Positions 10,232 to 20,548 of a DNA stretch of 64,000 nucleotides are shown here, one piece after another. This DNA comes from Miscanthus floridulus (taxonomy: Eukaryota > Streptophyta > Magnoliopsida > Poales > Poaceae). Within the stretch, counting starts at the first letter, position 1. Every line of letters begins with the position of its first letter. The DNA lies in the NCBI RefSeq assembly GCF_019320115.1, contig NC_089582.1, positions 118,938,657-119,002,656 on the forward strand, read 5' to 3'. Made by a program: the position numbers and the translations under genes. Below the pieces are notes generated by a model. That model saw only the letters and a list, made by a program, of their open reading frames with translations. It had not been told where the DNA came from and searched no databases.

Positions 10232-12307
10232 ATGGATAACCATGAGTGGATGTACATGGGCCACACAAGTATGACCCCAGAATGGATGACCAAGACCAAT
10301 GCTTTCCTGGAGCATGCATTTGGCGAGGCTGCTAAAGGGTCAGCCCGGATGCCGTGTCCGTGCAGCAGATGTGGCAACAAGAAAAGAAAAATTAAGAGGC
10401 TCGTGGGGGAAGATCTTATCAAGTATGGATTCACGGCAAACTATACCCACTGGATCCACCATGGTGAAGCCGATCGTATTAGAGAGGAGGTGGTGAGACA
10501 GCATCTCGAGGATTATGATGGAGATGGCGGGGTAGCAGACTGGATGGATGACATTCAGCAGGCACGGTTCGGTGAAGGATTGGAGGAGAAGCCAGAGGAA
10601 AGCACAAAGGCGTTCTATGATATGCTGTCTTCAGCGCAGAAGCCCTTGCACAAAAAGACAACGGTATCGCAGCTGCATGCAATTGGACGCATCACGTGGG
10701 ACCACTTCAACTCCACCGTGTACGGCACCGTACAGGAGCGGATCAGGCATGAGTTCTGGGTGAGTCTACATCACACTACATTGCTCAATACTATGAATTC
10801 ATTAGACGTTCTTGAAATAATGAAAGGACACATGATGTCTGTATGCAGGACTTCTTCATGTTGGAGGAGGGGCATGACCCCGCCTGGGTGACAAAGGTGC
10901 AGGACAGGGCATGCCGGGGCCGAGTCACGGACCTGTACTACGAGGCGAGGCTGCAGTGCCACATCAACCACTCGTGCGACGTCCTTGGTCGATACCCGGG
11001 GAAGAGCGAGGCCAGGACCATGACACTCACCAGGGAGTAGTACCTCGCAGTAAGTTATAAAACATTGTTACTGACTCATTCCATGAAGAATAGGTAGCCT
11101 TCATTTTATATTCTAACATTTCTAATACTTGATGGCATGCAGATGTGTCCTTCTTGGTGCGCCACCCACAGAGACTGTTGGGCGGCCATCGTGGACAAGT
11201 GGGTCTCTGATGAGTGGAGGGAGAGGCACGCCCTCTGTCGGGAGTGCCGCCTGCAGATGGGTGGGCCGGCGCACCACCTAGGCAACCGGCCCCTCAGTTT
11301 GTACGCCCAGGCTTGGGTACACGCTACACACTTATTTATTTATTTGTTCTAACGCTCAATTCTCATTACTTCTAATCGTCTTTGTGTTTTCCTCGCAGTC
11401 CCAATCGCATGATGGCCAGGAATGCAACGAGTTCATGGCGTACGCCATGGCACACAAGGGCAAGGCGACAGCCCCGGACACCGTCTACAACCCGGAGGAC
11501 GGGCCCGAGGCGTACAGCAACACGAGCGTCCACAGCAAGCTCACCGACTACGCCTCGGCGGCCCGTGAGCGGCATGGGGAGGACTTCGACCCCGCCACCC
11601 AGCCCCTTGATACCGACCTCGTGATGAGGCTCGAAGTAGGGAAGCAGCACGGCCGGTACTGGATGGCCTCCAACATGGTCGACTCGACCTCTATGCCCAA
11701 CCTCGCCCAGATCCGAGCACAGAGCACGAGCTCCTCCGTCCCCATTCGACCTCGGCAGACGAGCACACTGCAGCAGATGGCGGCACTCCAGGTTAGTTCT
11801 ATTTCATTCGCCGTTCATTACTTTTACACATGTACCTTGCATTTGCATTGTTTTAATGTTGGTGATTGAATATTGCAGGCCACTGTGGAGAGGATGGAGG
11901 CCGAGAGGGTCGAGAGGGAGAGGGAGAGGGCCCAGAGGGAGGCCGAGAGGGCCAAGTGGGAGGTCCTGAGGGCCCAGAGGACGGCCGAGGCGCAAAGGAT
12001 GCAGGACATGTTCTTATTCATGTCGAGCCTCGGCACCACTCTCCCGGGTGTAGTGGTGCCCTAGTCGCTGCTCGCTCCAGTTGTGCCTCCTACTCCTCTG
12101 GCTCTAGGCACTCCGGTGAGTATATATATATGGTTGATCAAGTCCTTTAGCTTGTGTAGATACTAATGAATTCAATTCTCTTTTGTGCAGCAACAGTCGT
12201 CGGGTTCGAACCCGACTCCTTCACCTCAGCACACACACCCCGGCTGGACAGGTCCACCACCGCATGGAGGTGCCCCTTCAGGCTCCCATTGGGATCAGTG
12301 GCAGTAG
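10232..12307 (+). pseudogene. CACTA transposon gene: transposase-associated plus Transposase_24-like, no catalytic core
   Basis: Six exons (10232-10759, 10849-11049, 11143-11316, 11399-11791, 11879-12115, 12191-12307) join through five phase-0 GT-AG introns. The N-terminus (DNHEWMYMG..., CPCSRC, YTHWIHHGE) matches the transposase-associated domain that begins CACTA transposases. The middle (ARLQCHINHSCDVLGRYPGK, DEWRERHALCRECRLQMGG, HSKLTDYASAARERHGEDFD) resembles the plant Transposase_24 (En/Spm, TNPA-like) family. The exon at 11879 encodes an RE-rich coiled coil. The TNPD catalytic domain that should separate these parts is absent, so this is an internally deleted or fused gene. Two in-frame TAG codons (11038-11040 and 12062-12064) interrupt an otherwise open frame. 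Splice sites are inferred by eye. A non-coding first exon probably ends near 9350, upstream of GTATGCCC. Confidence 0.75.
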
Positions 12308-13188
12308 GTGGTGCCCCTTCATGTTTCATTGACTTTTTTTGATCTAGGACTTGTGTTGGATGAAGACTTCTTAGATGTTGTCATGGATTTGCACATTGGA
12401 TGTGCGTGTGATGGATTATGCAGGAGGATGTGCTTATGATGGATGTTGGATGTGCTTATGATGTATTATGGATGTATGTGATGGATTATGTATGCGTTTT
12501 GTATGATGCTAAATGCCTGTGTGCTGTCTCATGTATTATATATGAGTTTTGCGTGTTTGCTTTCGAAGGAAAGCAACAAACAAAAAATAGCAAATTTCCT
12601 AGCTTTGCCGAGTGCCAACACTGGGCAAAGAAGTCTTTGCCGAGTGCCAGGGGTGCGGCACTCGGCAAAGTTGGAATAAATGCTGCAAAAACAACAACTT
12701 CCCCAGTTTTGCCGAGTGCCACAGCCTGGCACTCGGCAAAGAGGTCAATTTTGCCGAGTGCCAAGTGGTACCACTCGGCAAAGACTATTTTTAAAAAGAT
12801 TTTTTTTTTAAAAATGGTTTCTTTGCCGAGTGCTGAGCCCTGGCTCTCGGCAAAAATTCAAATTTTACCGAGTACCAGTCCCTAGGCATTCGGCAAAGCC
12901 GGCGTCAAATGTTGACGGCAGTTATTTTTTTGCCGAATGCGGGCTTGTCACTCGGCAAAGACTTTGCCGAGTGTCGATTTTTGGCACTCGGCAAAGAAAT
13001 TTTTGCCGATAAAATCTTTGCCGAGAGACCTTTGCCGAGTGCGGAACTCGGCAAAGCCTTTGCTGAGTGCTTGGCTGGCTTTGTCGAGTGCCCCCAGCAC
13101 TCGGCAAAGAGGGCGTCTGCAGTGGTGACGTGGGGAGGCCTGTGCCTGTGTCTAGGTGTATGCTGGGCCGTTGACGTCCCTTTGACTA

Positions 13189-13640
13189 GTGCATGTTGCA
13201 ATAGTATGTTTTGAGTGTTTCAGATGTGCTAGAGGTATATTGCAAGTGTTTTATCTGGATGTTGCAAAAGTAGATCGGGATATTGCATATATATACATGT
13301 TGCAAGCATATGTTTCGAGTATTTTCATGACTTCCATATGTATGTTTGCAAGTGTTTCATCTGAATACTACATATGTTTGCAGTGGTTTTCAAATATTTT
13401 TAAGCGTTTTTGCAAGTGTTTACGCTTGTATCAAGTGTTTCATCTGTTTTTTATATTGTAACTGTCTATATATTTGAAAAGTAGATAGTATTAACGTAGG
13501 ATACACGTGGGAAAGAGCCTGACGGCGCGGCGACATCCCGGACGACGCGGGCCACTTGAGCCCGATACGCTAGGAGCTCATTCCCTGTCGGGGCGGACGT
13601 CCGGGCGCTATAAAAAAACAGTCTGCGAGGCCTCCGATGG
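13189..13640. repeat. ATGTTGCAA-rich interspersed repeat
   Basis: Many variants of 'TGTTGCAAGTGTTTCATCTG' run to about 13440, followed by a GC-rich part with 'GGGCGGACGTCCGGGCGCT'. This is a familiar grass repeat type, perhaps Mutator-related, but terminal repeats were not resolved. It abuts the promoter of the second thaumatin-like gene. Confidence 0.4.
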
Positions 13641-13712
13641 ATGCATCATATCATATTGCTCGCCCATGAGGATTGAGGACCGTCAAAAGGAGCTCGCAGT
13701 GCCGTGGGTCGA

Positions 13713-13734
13713 TGACGTCATCGTGATCTATAAA
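13713..13734 (+). promoter_or_regulatory. TGACGTCA element and TATA box of the second thaumatin-like gene
   Basis: A perfect TGACGTCA palindrome (13713-13720) is followed 8 bp later by TATAAA (13729-13734). Transcription would start near 13760, leaving a leader of about 180 bases before the ATG at 13943. TGACG-core sites are bound by bZIP factors, including the TGA class used in salicylate-dependent PR gene induction. A role here is inference. Confidence 0.65.
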
Positions 13735-13942
13735 TGCCCAGGTGTGCGATGAGGGTGAGCCTACACACAAGTGCACGAGCTAACCAACCCTCCGCTACCA
13801 CTAGGGCCGATTCCACTCTGCACGACCTCGTGCTGGTGGTAGTGGCCAGTTCCTTCTTCCTCCAGCTCCTCATATTCCTTGTTTGACACATACATACATT
13901 TAATAAATTTGTTGTTGGTGCAAATTGGGTTCGAGTTCGGCT

Positions 13943-15634
13943 ATGGCTTCTTTGACGATGAGTTCGGCGGCTTCAGCTATTATTAGTCTGTCATTCGTGA
14001 TTCTATCATTCTGTCAAGGTACTGTAATTGGCAATGGTGGATTGTTCTTTCTTGCTGAGTTTGAGCTTTGAGTCATATCGATCGCTGGCTTACGTACGGA
14101 TGCATGGTTTGCGCATGCATGCTTATGCAGGGGCGGTGGGCGGGATCACGTTCACGTTCACCAACCGGTGCGGCGGCACGGTGTGGCCGGGGGTGCTGGC
14201 CAACTCCGGGAGCTCGGCGCTGCAGACGACGGGGTTCGAGCTGGGGCCCGGCGAGACGCGGTCGCTGACGGCGCCGTCGGGGTGGTCGGGCCGGTTCTGG
14301 GCGCGCACGGGGTGCGCGTTCGACGCCGCGTCGGGCAAGGGCGCGTGCGCCACGGGGGACTGCGGGTCGGGCGAGGTGGAGTGCCGCGGCAGGGGCGCGG
14401 CCCCGCCGGCGACGCTGGCGGAGTTCACGCTGGGCGGCGGCGGCAGCAAGGACTACTACGACGTGAGCCTGGTGGACGGCTACAACCTGCCCATGGTGGT
14501 GGAGGCGGCGGCGCCGGGCTGCTCCATCACGGGCTGCCTGGTGGACCTCAACGAGCGGTGCCCCGCGGAGCTCCGCGCCGGCGGCGGGCAGGCGCAGGCC
14601 TGCCGCAGTGCGTGCGAGGCGTTCGGTACGCCCGAGTACTGCTGCAGCGGCCAGTTCGGCAACCCGGACACGTGCCGCCCCTCGGTGTACTCGCAGATGT
14701 TCAAGGCGGCGTGCCCGCGCTCCTACAGCTACGCCTACGACGACGCCACCTCCACCTTCACCTGCACCGGCACCGACTACTCCATCACCTTCTGCCCGCC
14801 TCGCGCCGGCACGCCCAACAGGTAGCCTTCTTTGCGTGTGCACCGACTCCAATCCTTTTGGTTTTGGTTTCAGTTTCGCTGCACAACGAAACCTTTCTAG
14901 CCAAATGCCTATTATCTACCGAATCCCAGCTGGAAATTCAAATACTTGACGCAACAACAGTTTTGACTTTTGAGGGGAGTTTTGTTTTGCAATGGGGATA
15001 TTTATGGCGTGCGTGGCACAAGCTCATAGTAGCTGACACAGTGACACTGACACTGACACTGACGGACATAATGGCCGGAGAGTATGATATGAGCATCTCC
15101 CGGATTGCTTAGAAAAATACATTTTTTTTGACAAAAAAAGAAGAAGCATCAAACTGGGATGGAGAAAGGAGGCGCTTTAAATTGTTCGCCTTGCATCTTT
15201 TGCTGCCACCGCCTTTGTTCCTTGCCCACCTTGTATGGTCACCGGTCGCCTCGCTAGTGGCGGTTGAGTTAAAAGCTGCCCCTGCCTAGTTGGCAATGGC
15301 ACAGCAAGCCATGGATAGCGCGAGAAAAGCTTGGAATCTCAGTCACTGCTGACTGATCTGTGTTTTGTTTATGAGAATGCTACTCTACTAGACATGATTG
15401 AACTGAATCGTTCTGATCAGAGCCATGCATGGTGGCCCGACATTTCTGTTGTGCAGCCAGAAGGCGACCAAGGATCCCTTGCCGACGCCCAAGGACGTGC
15501 AGCTCGATGGCGACTCGTGGCTGGCCAGCCTGGCCACCGGCGAGATGGATGCCGCGACGTCGACGGCGGCGGCGTCGTTGCTCCTCCAGGCCGCATTAGC
15601 AGCGGCCGCAGTCGTTGTCTTGCTTGTTGGATGA
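13943..15634 (+). CDS. Thaumatin-like protein 2 (PR-5 family), likely GPI-anchored
   Basis: Exons 13943-14018, 14131-14821 and 15457-15634 join in frame to 314 codons. Introns are GT-AG in phases 1 and 2, as in TLP1. Exon 1 encodes a signal peptide (MASLTMSSAASAIISLSFV...). Exon 2 carries the thaumatin domain with all 16 cysteines, the family signature around GACATGDCGSGEVEC, APPATLAEFTL, YYDVSLVDGYNLPMV and AYSYAYDDATSTFTC. Exon 3 adds a polar linker (KDPLPTPKDVQ...), a small-residue stretch (MDAATSTAAAS) suited to an omega site, and a terminal hydrophobic run (SLLLQAALAAAAVVVLLVG). That is a textbook GPI-attachment signal, so the protein is probably held at the outer plasma membrane or cell wall. 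Likely role: cell-wall or defence-associated PR-5 protein, possibly glucan-binding. It is a tandem paralogue of the gene at 306-1614. Confidence 0.92.
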
Positions 15635-16582
15635 CCGGATGGATTGCGTGGCAAGACGGCGGCTCTTTGATCGGCAGCGGGAGCGGCCGGAGTTGTTGCT
15701 TTCGGATTTAAAAACACGATTGATTGGAGCAGCTAGGATGAGGACGGCGAAGCATATATTCTTCAGCCTTTTGCATTGTGGATAGAGAGGTTGTTTGTTG
15801 GCAAGATGGCGGTTATAGCTTCTAGTTCTAGCGCTAGAGATGCAAGCGGCTAGCCCACGAAAACCCGCATATAGATTCAATTTTGTGTGCGTTGCCATGA
15901 ACAACCCACAAAATTAAGCCTATACGATGTACGGGTCCCTGAGCTGGTCCACTTACATCCCTATCTAGCGCTAGTGTGCTACCGTGATCCGGTCGGTCAA
16001 CAAGAACGCTCTGCATTCATTTATTTTCCCATCAGTCAGTCTCAGCAAAACACGTCACTCAAGTTCCTTTTTGTGTATACATTGTTTTTTTTACTTCTTT
16101 TTGTAATCTTTCTTGTCACATGCAGTATGCTAAGAGCTATAGTAGTAAATATTCAGCACGTTCTATCGTCATGATTTTGTGTTTTACTTACCTTCCTGAA
16201 AGTTTGAGATATGAACGACGGCAATTCCTTTTGACATTCCTTGGCATTTGTTTGGCTCACTTCTTATGCTTTACTTCCAATACCAAGAGTGAGGTAGCAC
16301 CGTATCAGTGTGACAACCAGGATTTTCATGTTTTCAAACACAGAATCTCTTTAAAAAGGAGTGAGACTTGATCGATAATGTTATTAGGGTGATCACCACG
16401 ATTCATTACATATATGGGGAGTCAACAGGAAAAAACGGCCGCAGATTATTCGGATGGCCCACAGAGATATGGCATCGGATTGAAAAAAAAGGGTGAATAA
16501 TTGCATGCTCATAAACCTCAAAGAAATGAGAGATGGCCCACTAATAACCATTTTTTCACATAATACTGACAGCATAAGTAAG
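15635..16582. other. 3' flank of the second thaumatin-like gene; no gene recognised
   Basis: Non-coding sequence with only short open frames on both strands. Nothing recognisable apart from a T-rich stretch near 16080-16110. Confidence 0.45.
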
Positions 16583-16752
16583 GAGCTGTTTGGATCTCCT
16601 CCTCTAAACTTTAGAGCTCTAAAAATTTTAGAGCACTTTAGCTCACTTTTGAGGTCTAAAGCTCTAATTTGATGTGGGCTAAAGTTTAGAGCTAACTTTA
16701 GAACATATGTTTGGAGCTTTGCTCTAAAGTTTAGAAAAGAGGATCCAAAACC
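16583..16752. mobile_element. MITE rich in CTCTAAA / TTTAGAG
   Basis: The left end GAGCTGTTTGGATCTCCTC and the right end GAGGATCCAAAACC are inverted repeats with gaps. The 170-bp interior is an alternation of TTTAGAGCTCTAAA palindromes. The terminal GTTTGGATC resembles that of the MITE at 3146-3351, suggesting related families. Confidence 0.65.
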
Positions 16753-17355
16753 GGGTGAAACAGTTTAATCCTGGTCGAGTTCTCATTAAGAAGGTACAAG
16801 ATGAGTACACAACGGATTTTGCTTGAACTGAAAGTTGCAAAGAGGGAGGACAACCTAAGCTACAACAAATACCGTTGGATTCTAAACAATACGACAAACT
16901 TTCTGTTCTGGAACACACAAAAGAGCTTCATATTTTTTAATAAAGAGAGAAAAACGAAAAAAAAGTAATCCATTACAAAGTAACCACCTTACCCCGCAGT
17001 ATTCGTGGACGATAAATTCAGAACAGGAGTCTCCATCATTCAGAACTGTGAACCCAGTGGATAACGACCCGGGTAGGGTAGATGGTGATCCTCTCGACTG
17101 AACGTGATCATGCGCTTTATAGACTAGAGTCGTGTGCATGCTCTTTTTTCATGCTCTTTTTTATAGGGTTTTTTGGATGGAGTTTTTAATGAGATGCACA
17201 CGCTAGGAGCCACTTATCTCATAATCTTTCATCTTTAGCCTCTTCTTCCAAGCTTGAATAGGTGCAAATTTGTAGGAGGGGCTTAGAAGGGGCTCTATGG
17301 TCCGAGCAGCGGTAGTGGGGGCTCGAGCCCACCCCGCCCCGATGCTGGATCCGCC
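16753..17355. other. Intergenic; no gene recognised
   Basis: Short open frames only. The part from 17150 contains 'TTTTGGATGGAGTTTTTAAT', which recurs at about 17563-17588. Confidence 0.4.
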
Positions 17356-17786
17356 CCTGCGCGTAGGTTGCGAAGGGTGATCCTCATGACTAGAGTTCGA
17401 GTTTTTTTTTGCATCTTTGTCTAGTACGAGCTCTATTAGGTCATGTTGTATTATACGACCCAATAGTTATGGGGCAACTGTTTTTTTAGCAACACCACCT
17501 CTTTATTTAACCAGGAGGATTGTACATATTACACATATATCAGGTGATGCTTTTTTTCCACGGGGTTTTTCGGATGGAGTTTTTAATGAGACGCACACGC
17601 GTAGGTTGCGAGGGGCGATCCTCGTGACTAGAGTTCGAGTTCTTTTTGCATCTCATCTAGTACGAGATCTATTAGGTCATGTTGTACCATACAACCAATA
17701 GTTAAGGGGCTACTGTTTTTAGCAACACCACCTCTTTATTTAAATAGGAGCATTGTACATATTACATACACCATCAGGTGGATTCA
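17356..17786. repeat. Two direct repeats of about 190 bp, about 240 bp apart
   Basis: Both copies (about 17360-17545 and 17597-17786) share 'GACTAGAGTTCGAGTT', 'TATTAGGTCATGTTGTA', 'AGCAACACCACCTCTTTATT' and 'TTGTACATATTACA'. They adjoin the 3' end of the minus-strand LINE, so they may be 3' UTR sequence present twice, from two LINE ends or a local duplication. Confidence 0.55.
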
Positions 17787-18558
17787 AGAACCACATGCTG
17801 CCCCCTACCTTGGCATGGATCGAGCTACAAGCTATTCTATGAGCACCGGTGTTTGAGTCCCTATGCTGATGTACAGACTCGACACTACTAAATGTTGTCT
17901 TCCTCACATTGATCCTCCGGATAATCTATCCGTAGACACCGAGACCACCTTGTCGGGTGCTCTTTACCACATTCAGACAGTAACTAGCCAATCTGATACT
18001 ATCAGCTCGTAAGTCTGAAGCTAGAGCCATCCCTTCTCTGCACGCGATGGACTCCATCACCTGATCCGAAGGATGAACACCGAGGCACCCATAAAACGCA
18101 CATCCTCGTCTCTCGCTATTGCTGCCGCCGATGCCATAGATACATTCTTGGACAAAGCTGCATCAACATTGATTTGAATGACACCTGTGAGGGGTGCGAT
18201 CCATGCCAGCCGTCGTTCGCGCACACGATCCTGTGGCCACTGTACATGCGCCTCCTCTCCTAATTTTGACACAAGCTTATCCACAAAATAATGCGTCGAT
18301 AGAGAACTTTGATATACATTCTCATGAATCGCCTTCCGCCGTGCATACCAAATAGCCCACAACATGATTGCCACTCTAACGACGTCTTCTTGTGGTAAGA
18401 TCTCTGTCATGATAGCCAGCCAAGACTTAGCATCATTCTCCAAAAATCCACTCAGGAGCTCCACTGTCCCTTCCTTCTTGAGCGCCCAAATGCATCTCGC
18501 CATATTACATTCTAGCAGAGAGTGTCTCCACGAGTCCTCCGTTCCACAAAAGAAGCAA
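17787..18558 (-). pseudogene. LINE (L1-type) 3' segment: zinc-binding and RNase H-like domains
   Basis: On the minus strand, 'NCFFCGTEDSWRHSLLECN' and the following CIWAL match the zinc-binding domain found after plant LINE reverse transcriptases. Further on, WIAPLTGVIQINVDAALSKN and AAAIARDEDVRF match the RNase H-like domain that ends many plant L1 elements. The reading frame is open from 18503 to 18057. This is the last coding part of the LINE. The preceding part continues at 20549 on the other side of an inserted LTR. Confidence 0.75.
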
Positions 18559-20548
18559 TTAAAGCCCTAGTTTGGTTTTTGGCTAATCGATGAAACCTAA
18601 GTATTAACCTTTGTCATGAGTGTTGATGTGAGCAAGATTGGTACATACCAAGTAATGGAGCAAGTGATGAAGTCCATGGAGATGATAATGGACATGTGAT
18701 GATGGTGATCAAGCTCCAACTTGGAAAAGAAGAAAGGGAAAACAAAAATCCTATGGAGACCAAGACAAAGGTATAAATAGGATTTTGTTTTGGCACTCAA
18801 GACACCATAGAGGGTGTGAGTGTATTTAGGATCGATAGCCATACTATTAAGAGGGAAAATCTTGGTTAAAATGGTTGTCGAAGTGCTGCTAGGTGAAGTT
18901 GATCATGCATATGCATTAGGACCTAGTGTGCTATCTTTTAACCCTTGAAAAATTGTTTGAAAAATGCAAACACGTGTGCACATGGGTTGTACACTTTGTG
19001 GTTAGCAACTTGGAGGCAAGGGTGGAAATGGTGAAGTGTTAGAAAATGAAAAGGAGGTGAGGAGAGGGACTGAACCTTGAGTCACGGTTGGACCAGACCT
19101 AGGGGGCAGAGTCCGGCCACTCTTCCTTAGACTCGGCCAGTCACCTTGGCTGGACTAGACCCGACGCTTGAGCGCTACCGGACGTAGCGCACTGAGTCTG
19201 GTCGTGGCTCAGCTGCTACAGGTCCGTGGCTAGGTGACTCTGGACCCTGGTCAGAGAGTCCGGTCGAATGGGCGCACAAGGCAAGGGATGATGTGGCGCG
19301 TCCAGGTGGTCCGAACCTGCATTGTTGGGGTCCGATCGCCTCGGGCGGACCGAGTCCAGAGGCAATTGTGGCCTCTGAATGCTTACTGGACGCATCCGGA
19401 CCTTGTGGAGTGTCAGTCCAGATGGCGTGATCTGAGTCCGGTTCAGAGTCAGTATCTGTGTGCGCGCGTGAAGGGGACCGGGCCCTCCCGGCTAAGTCCG
19501 GTCTGGTCCCTTGAGTGGCGCAAGTGTTGTTACCGTTGAGATCCAATGTCCGCGGTTGAACGAAGGGACAGGTGGCACTCATCTGTGAACCAGACCTTCC
19601 TTGTAGGTGGTCCGAACCTAGGGTCCAGAGGTCCTGAGAGCATAACGGTTAGTGGAGCTTGTGTAGCTCTATAAATAGAAGAGGGCTGGCTCAAGCTCAC
19701 TCTCTTACACATTTTCATCAGTGATACATCTTGTGAACTAAAGCAAACACCTCCCACTCATCTCCTCTCTTGATTCATCATCATAGTGAGATTTGGAGTG
19801 ATCCGAAGTGCATTTGCTTGAGTAATTGCATCTAGTGGCACTTGGGGATTGTTTGAGCTACGGTTTTCTTGTTACTCTTGGTGGTTGGCGCCACTTAGAT
19901 GGCTTGGAGCAGCTTGTGGTGATTGGCATGAGTTGGAGCTTGTTCATGGTCATCCCGATCGTGATTGTGAGGGGTTCTTGACCTTTTCCCGACGGAGAGC
20001 CAAAAGATACTCCAGTGGATTGCTCGTGTCATTGAGTTACCCTCACTTTGAGTAGGTTCTTGCAGCGCCCTAGTGAAGGGCTTGGCGTGGTGCCAATTAG
20101 CTCATGAACCACCAAGTGAACAGTCGACACAACGGGGACTAGCGTGCCGATAAGCACGTGAACCTCAGGATAAAAATTGTGTGTCGTTTGTCCCTTGGTA
20201 TTCACTTGGATTTCATTGATTGATTGATCATCTCTCTTGCCACGGTGGTATAATCACCTCACTCTCTCTTGTATTATTTTATTACATACTTGGTGTAGCT
20301 TGAGTAGAGGTAGTTTGTTAGTTGTTTATCTTTGTAGTTAGCTCAACTAGAGTAGAATAGCAACTTAGCCTTGTTGGTGTGCTTAAAGATTATAAAGAAC
20401 TAGAATTGTGGTATAGGTAGCTTGCAACCCTTGTAGAACTAGAGCAACATTGTATTTCACCATTTAGGTTACTAACCATTTGGTCTAGTGTATTTGTAGA
20501 GATTTTTTATAGGCTATTCACCCCCCTCTAGCCATTTAGGACCTTTCA
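18559..20548 (+). mobile_element. Solo LTR (TGAAAG...CTTTCA family), copy 1
   Basis: About 1.99 kb that splits the LINE zinc-binding domain exactly. It starts near AAAGCCCTAGTTTGG and ends GGACCTTTCA, with a TATA box (CTCTATAAATAG) at about 19670 showing + orientation. The same family occurs at 31638-33539 (minus) and 34271-37482 (plus). No internal coding region is present. The start is mutated from the expected TGAAAG, and I could not confirm the target duplication. Confidence 0.7.

Larger units (their letters stand above)
8698..13188 (+). mobile_element. CACTA (En/Spm) transposon with GCCGAGTGCC subterminal repeats
   Basis: Eight copies of TTTGCCGAGTGCC or its reverse complement lie at 8698-8880, and about 20 lie at 12601-13109. 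Most are arranged as facing pairs that can form hairpins. This is the subterminal repeat type of a large grass CACTA family, where such repeats bind the element's own regulatory protein. A spliced transposon gene lies between them. A right terminus TAGTG occurs at 13184-13188, but no matching CACTA start was recognised on the left. The element may begin further left, up to about 8245, or be truncated. Confidence 0.8.
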
